The notes under the pieces: generated by a model
The model's input: only the letters and a program-made list of their open reading frames with translations
Databases searched by the model: none
Told to the model about the DNA's origin: nothing
Position numbers and translations under genes: made by a program
Part shown: piece after piece, positions 5,611-8,882 of the stretch
How the letters are laid out: every line of letters starts with the position of its first letter
Numbering within the stretch: position 1 is the first letter of the stretch
Source: an uncultured Pseudomonadota bacterium
GTDB lineage: Bacteria; Myxococcota_A; UBA9042; CAIXZC01
DNA: 8,882 nt
NCBI GenBank assembly: GCA_937884235.1
Contig: CALGBT010000053.1
Span: forward strand, 1 to 8,882
Direction: 5' to 3'

Positions 5611-6957
5611 TTACTTGCCGATACAGAATTGACCGAAGATGCGGTCGAGAATCTCTTCGCTCATGGCGCGCTGCCCGGAAACTTCCCCTAGGTGCGCCAG
5701 CGCGGCGCGCAATTGGGTGGCCAGGATATCTCGGGGCAAAGTCGCCATTTCCAGCTGGATCCGGCTCATGATTAGTTGTGCCTGGTGGATGGCGCCCAGC
5801 TGGCGCAGATTGGTTAGCGCTCCGCTGGGCGGGCTCTCTCCAAGAGCCTCTGCTGCTCGCGTTATGAGTCCCTGTCGCAGTAAGTCCAGGCCCGCTCTCG
5901 TGATGGTTGAAACTGCCAGGGACTCAGCTGGGCAAGCGCGCTGGAGGGGCAGGTCAGCCTTGGTGGCAATGTGCCATCGTGGACGCGGCGGTAGGGTCTC
6001 TAAAAAGGAGATTTCGCCGGGGCCCGGGGCGCAGCTGGAATCCTCCAGGACCAGGAGCAGTGAGGCCCCCTCTACTTGCTTCAAGGAGCGTAACACGCCT
6101 GCTTGCTCTGCGGCAGAGTCGGCCGCGCGCAGTCCTGCGGTGTCGACGAGCACAACTGGAGAAGGGGAGTCCGGCAGCATCTCTTCCAGGTAGTCTCGGG
6201 TGGTGCCCGCTTCTGTCGTTACAATAGACCGGTCGGTTCCCAGCAATGCATTGAAAAGTGCACTTTTTCCGGCGTTTGGTGCTCCCACCAGGACGACCCG
6301 GAATCCTTCTCGCCAGAGCTGTCCGGAGTTGAAGCTGGCACTCTGCCGGGCAAGTTCTGTTACGTGCAGGTCCAGGGTGCGGGCCAGATCCTCCTGCGGA
6401 AGCTGGTCGACGTCGTCGGGGAAATCGAGTTCCGCTTCGAGCTGGGTAGCGGTGTTCAGCAGGGCTTCCCGCAATGTCGATATTGTCTCAGCAAGTCCCC
6501 CGTGGAGTTGCTGGGCCGCGAGGCGGAGGGCCTGGGGAGAGCGCGCCTCGATCAAGTCATGGACGGCCTCGGCGCGCGTCAGGTCCTGTTTTCCGTTGAG
6601 AAAGGCACGGAGCGTGAACTCGCCGGGACTGGCGAGCCGTAGACCCGCCCCGGTTAGGAGCGCCAGCAATTCCTGGAGCAGCATGGGGCTGCCGTGGAGG
6701 TGCAACTCCACCACATCTTCACCGGTGAGGGAATGCGGGGCTTTGAAACTGAGGACCAGGGCCTGGTCCAGGGGCAGGCGGGTGGCGGGGTCAACCAGTG
6801 TGCGCAGCCCGTGACGTCCGGGCAGCGGCAAATCCCCGTTGGCCAGAAAGGGCCGCAGGGCGGTAGTGGCTTCGGGGCCGGAGAGGCGAATCACGTGGAT
6901 TGCCCCTCGACCTGCCGGAGTGGCCGGGGCCACGATGGTATCGTTGGTGCACTTCAT
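5611..6957 (-). CDS. mnmE: tRNA uridine-5-carboxymethylaminomethyl(34) synthesis GTPase MnmE
   Basis: MnmE (TrmE) works with MnmG to place the 5-carboxymethylaminomethyl group on the wobble uridine of certain tRNAs, using GTP and a folate one-carbon donor. The protein is 448 aa (E. coli 454). The N-terminal tetrahydrofolate-binding domain starts with NDTIVAPATPAGRGAI and includes LTGEDVVELHLHG (78-89). The inserted G domain shows G1 GAPNAGKS (225-232), G2 within EAGTTRD (249-255), G3 DTAGLR (272-277) and G4 TKAD (332-335). Glu284 stands where E. coli has its catalytic Glu282. The C-terminus is the hallmark FCIGK with Cys445. The one oddity is Thr for Asn in G4. The ATG overlaps the polX-like stop codon as ATGA, indicating coupled translation. 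MnmG is not in the window. Confidence 0.98.
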   Translation of the reverse strand: MKCTNDTIVAPATPAGRGAIHVIRLSGPEATTALRPFLANGDLPLPGRHGLRTLVDPATRLPLDQALVLSFKAPHSLTGEDVVELHLHGSPMLLQELLALLTGAGLRLASPGEFTLRAFLNGKQDLTRAEAVHDLIEARSPQALRLAAQQLHGGLAETISTLREALLNTATQLEAELDFPDDVDQLPQEDLARTLDLHVTELARQSASFNSGQLWREGFRVVLVGAPNAGKSALFNALLGTDRSIVTTEAGTTRDYLEEMLPDSPSPVVLVDTAGLRAADSAAEQAGVLRSLKQVEGASLLLVLEDSSCAPGPGEISFLETLPPRPRWHIATKADLPLQRACPAESLAVSTITRAGLDLLRQGLITRAAEALGESPPSGALTNLRQLGAIHQAQLIMSRIQLEMATLPRDILATQLRAALAHLGEVSGQRAMSEEILDRIFGQFCIGK

Positions 6958-8648
6958 TGTTGGTTCCGCTTGCGCTGGAGTAACTCAAGCATCGCCGGCA
7001 GCGGGCGTGTGTTGAGTACATCTGTGGCTGCGAGCATGCCCCGGCGGGCCTGCGAAATGCCCTTGCCCAGATTATCCAGCTGCTGCACCGCGTGAGCATC
7101 GGTGTTGATGACGACTGGTATGTTGAGCTGCCGGGCTCTGCGGCAGTGTTGGTCGTGGAGGTCGAGCCGCTCGGGGTTGGCGTTGAGTTCAAACATGGTT
7201 CCGGTCCTCTCGGCGGCACTGTAGAGTCGGTCGAAGTCGAGGAGGAGAGGACTGCGCGAGCCTACCAGACGCCCGGATGGGTGGGCGATAAACTGGACGA
7301 GCGGGTGCTCCATGGCTGTCAGCACCCGCCTTGTGACCGCTTCTGAATCCTGGTCGAAGTGGCTGTGAATAGCGCCGATTACGACATCCAGTTGGGCCAT
7401 GATCTCGTCGGGCATGTCCATGCTTCCGTCGGCCAGGATGTCCACCTCGAGACCTTTGAGAATGGTAATGCCTGGCACTCGTTGGTTGGCCAGCTCAATG
7501 GCCTCGAGGTAGCCCGGGATTTCTTCCGGGAAGAGTCCGCCGGCCACCCTGACGTTGCGAGTGTGATCGGTAATTGCAAGGTATTCGAGGCCCCGTTCCC
7601 GGCAGAAACGGGCCATCTCCTCCACCGTGTTGCGTCCGTCGGTGTGGGTCGTGTGCATATGCAGGTCGCCCCGAATATCGCCGACAACAATAAGCTCAGG
7701 CATCCCTGAGATTCTCACTTCATTGAGGGACTCCACGCCTGACCGAAGTTCCGGGGGAAGGCAAGGAATCGCCAGGGCAGCACAGTACTGCTCTTCGCTC
7801 TCAGCCAAGGGCTCTTCCAGCACGTCGAGCCCCTCAGTCAATGCTGCCAGATATTCGGCTGAGCCGGTGCGCCGGTGCAGTTCTGTGCCAAACGCTCCCG
7901 GGGGCACCAGGTGCACCGCCACATGCAGATCAGAGTCTGTGAGAAAGGCCATGGTATCGGGCTGGCCGTCACTCCAGCCGAAGAAGAAGTCCCACGCCAC
8001 CAGCGCTCGGTGGACTTCCTCGCGGCTGTCGGAGGCCACTACCATGTCGAGGGTCCCCACCGTCTCGAGACCGCGGCGATAGCTTCCTGCCGGGACGGCC
8101 CGAGTGACCCCGGGGAGCGCCTCAAGCAGCTCGACCAGGGCCATGGCGGTGGGTTCGACCAGGGCTCGCAAGGTACGGCCCCGGTGGGCGGAGAATTCGT
8201 AGAGGCTCCGCCGGATCCGGTCCTCGGTGCGGGGGGTGAACCCCTTGGCTTCCCGCAGTCTCCCAGCCTCCAAGGCCTCTCGGAGATCGTCAATTCCTGC
8301 AATCCCCAGTGCGGTATGCAATGTCCGCACTTTGGCGGCACCGAGGCCGCGAATGGAGAGTAACTCGATGAGCCCTTCCGGCACCTCTGCCTTCAATTCT
8401 TCATAGCGGGGCATGTGACCATCCGTCAGCATGGCCTGGAGTTGGCTCGCAATGCTCTCGCCGACGCCCTTGATGGTAGTGAGAGCCCGCCCCGTGAGGG
8501 TCAGATTGGCGAGCTTTTCAGGATATTCCAGGATCTGCTGCGCGGCGGTGCGGTAGGCCTGCACCTTAGCCCCCGGTTCCCCAGAGATTTCCATGAGATT
8601 GGCAAGGCGGAAGAGGGTGTATGCGAGGTTGGCATTCGAAATCTGCAT
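6954..8648 (-). CDS. polX: PolX-type protein: degenerate DNA polymerase beta-like domain fused to an intact PHP phosphoesterase
   Basis: This 564-aa cytoplasmic protein has the architecture of bacterial PolX, a repair enzyme combining gap-filling polymerase with PHP 3'-5' exonuclease/AP-endonuclease activity. Order: N-terminal 8-kDa-like region (1-50), helix-hairpin-helix segments (about 57-74 and 96-115), palm with GSYRRG (188-193), thumb remnant (about 245-300), PHP domain (324-564). The PHP metal ligands are all present: His330, His332, Asp337, His362, Glu401, His428, His456, Asp517 and His519. The palm is degenerate: the catalytic Asp-x-Asp reads T199-L-D201, the third Asp (in the usual VDLR) is Ala244, and the FTGSxxHN thumb motif reads RTGSAEYL. 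It is therefore probably not a polymerase but a nuclease or phosphoesterase with a DNA-binding N-terminus. The ATG has AGGA about 7 nt upstream. It leads the minus-strand gene cluster and overlaps mnmE by 4 bp. Family assignment is firm; loss of polymerase activity is inferred. Confidence 0.93.
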   Translation of the reverse strand: MQISNANLAYTLFRLANLMEISGEPGAKVQAYRTAAQQILEYPEKLANLTLTGRALTTIKGVGESIASQLQAMLTDGHMPRYEELKAEVPEGLIELLSIRGLGAAKVRTLHTALGIAGIDDLREALEAGRLREAKGFTPRTEDRIRRSLYEFSAHRGRTLRALVEPTAMALVELLEALPGVTRAVPAGSYRRGLETVGTLDMVVASDSREEVHRALVAWDFFFGWSDGQPDTMAFLTDSDLHVAVHLVPPGAFGTELHRRTGSAEYLAALTEGLDVLEEPLAESEEQYCAALAIPCLPPELRSGVESLNEVRISGMPELIVVGDIRGDLHMHTTHTDGRNTVEEMARFCRERGLEYLAITDHTRNVRVAGGLFPEEIPGYLEAIELANQRVPGITILKGLEVDILADGSMDMPDEIMAQLDVVIGAIHSHFDQDSEAVTRRVLTAMEHPLVQFIAHPSGRLVGSRSPLLLDFDRLYSAAERTGTMFELNANPERLDLHDQHCRRARQLNIPVVINTDAHAVQQLDNLGKGISQARRGMLAATDVLNTRPLPAMLELLQRKRNQQ

Positions 8649-8671
8649 CGGTTATCCTGAAGCCAGTCCCG

Positions 8672-8688
8672 GCCGACCACCGTCCGGC
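8672..8688 (-). other. GC-rich hairpin in the leader of the polX-like gene
   Basis: GCCGAC (8672-8677) can pair with GTC-GGC (8682-8688, one bulged C at 8685) around a 4-nt loop. It lies between the proposed promoter and the start codon, so it would be in the 5' untranslated RNA. In G+C-rich DNA such structures also arise by chance; no function is assigned. Confidence 0.3.
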
Positions 8689-8704
8689 GCGGCCTGAAGA
8701 CCCC

Positions 8705-8733
8705 ACTATAGCTGAGGGCTCTTCTCTTGACCA
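8705..8733 (-). promoter_or_regulatory. Candidate sigma70-type promoter of the polX-mnmE cluster
   Basis: On the minus strand TGGTCA (8733-8728, 4 of 6 to the -35 consensus) and TATAGT (8710-8705, 5 of 6 to the -10 consensus) are separated by 17 nt. The expected start near 8698 gives a leader of about 50 nt before the ATG at 8648. It is the best-placed promoter-like sequence upstream of the minus-strand cluster. Confidence 0.4.
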
Positions 8734-8794
8734 CCACTAATCGGGGCCGGGCCGAGGTCTCTGGCTGCACACTGCGTGGGCGCGATTACTTTTG

Positions 8795-8882
8795 CAACTT
8801 GTAGCTCTTTTATATAGACTGCGGGCGCTAAGGGTTCGTCGCAAAATAAATAGGTTGACAAAGTGAGAAAAGAGGATCTTGA
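8795..8882 (+). promoter_or_regulatory. AT-rich upstream region with a perfect -35 box pointing out of the window
   Basis: The right end (about 8790-8882) turns AT-rich against the G+C-rich surroundings and contains no reading frame of note. TTGACA at 8855-8860 is a perfect -35 hexamer on the plus strand; its -10 box would fall at or beyond the window edge (about 8877-8884), so it cannot be confirmed. Further left, TATAGA followed by a GC-rich stretch (about 8814-8829) could be a second -10 element. Together they suggest a divergent gene or RNA operon to the right. This is inference from a partial site. Confidence 0.3.

Noticed and set aside
6103..6814. Two overlapping plus-strand frames (179 and 204 codons) opposite mnmE
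   Set aside because: They are fully antisense to an unmistakable mnmE and overlap each other in different frames.

Overview
The window is a compact, high-G+C bacterial chromosomal segment with seven protein genes, one cut at the left edge. It most likely comes from a Gram-negative, deltaproteobacterium-like organism (Myxococcota, Desulfobacterota, Bradymonadales or a relative). This is inference. It rests on the high G+C, a lipoprotein, a bacterial-type PolX, a PilZ protein, and a secreted protein with a C-x5-C-x5-C-x4-C knot of the kind frequent in envelope proteins of those groups. No rRNA, tRNA, transposase, phage gene or CRISPR array is visible.

Left part, plus strand (1-1498): the 3' portion of folK (folate biosynthesis), then an 86-bp gap and a polytopic membrane protein of the LPG-synthase TM / UPF0104 family. 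The second gene has a good Shine-Dalgarno sequence and may be expressed with folK.

Middle and right, minus strand, read from right to left (8648 down to 1479): polX-like gene, mnmE, a small predicted lipoprotein, a PilZ-domain protein, a secreted alpha/beta hydrolase of the proline-iminopeptidase/TAP type, and a 594-aa Cys-rich exported protein with a C-terminal membrane anchor. The first five are tightly packed: a 4-bp ATGA overlap, a 14-bp gap, a 48-bp gap holding a hairpin, and a 7-bp overlap. They look like one transcription unit. The sixth follows a 93-bp gap with its own possible promoter. The last minus-strand gene converges on and overlaps the UPF0104 gene by 20 bp, with no terminator visible between them.

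The set is mixed. It holds nucleic-acid enzymes (PolX/PHP, and the tRNA-modifying GTPase MnmE) followed by envelope and signalling genes (lipoprotein, PilZ, exported hydrolase, anchored Cys-rich protein). The shared job, if any, cannot be told from the sequence.

The most notable observations are three. The PolX homologue has lost two of the three polymerase aspartates and the nucleotide-binding thumb motif but keeps all nine PHP metal ligands. The Cys-rich membrane-anchored protein is of no family I recognise. The MnmE G4 motif reads TKAD instead of NKxD. I see no clear evidence of a new multi-gene system; most of the window is ordinary housekeeping plus lineage-specific envelope genes.
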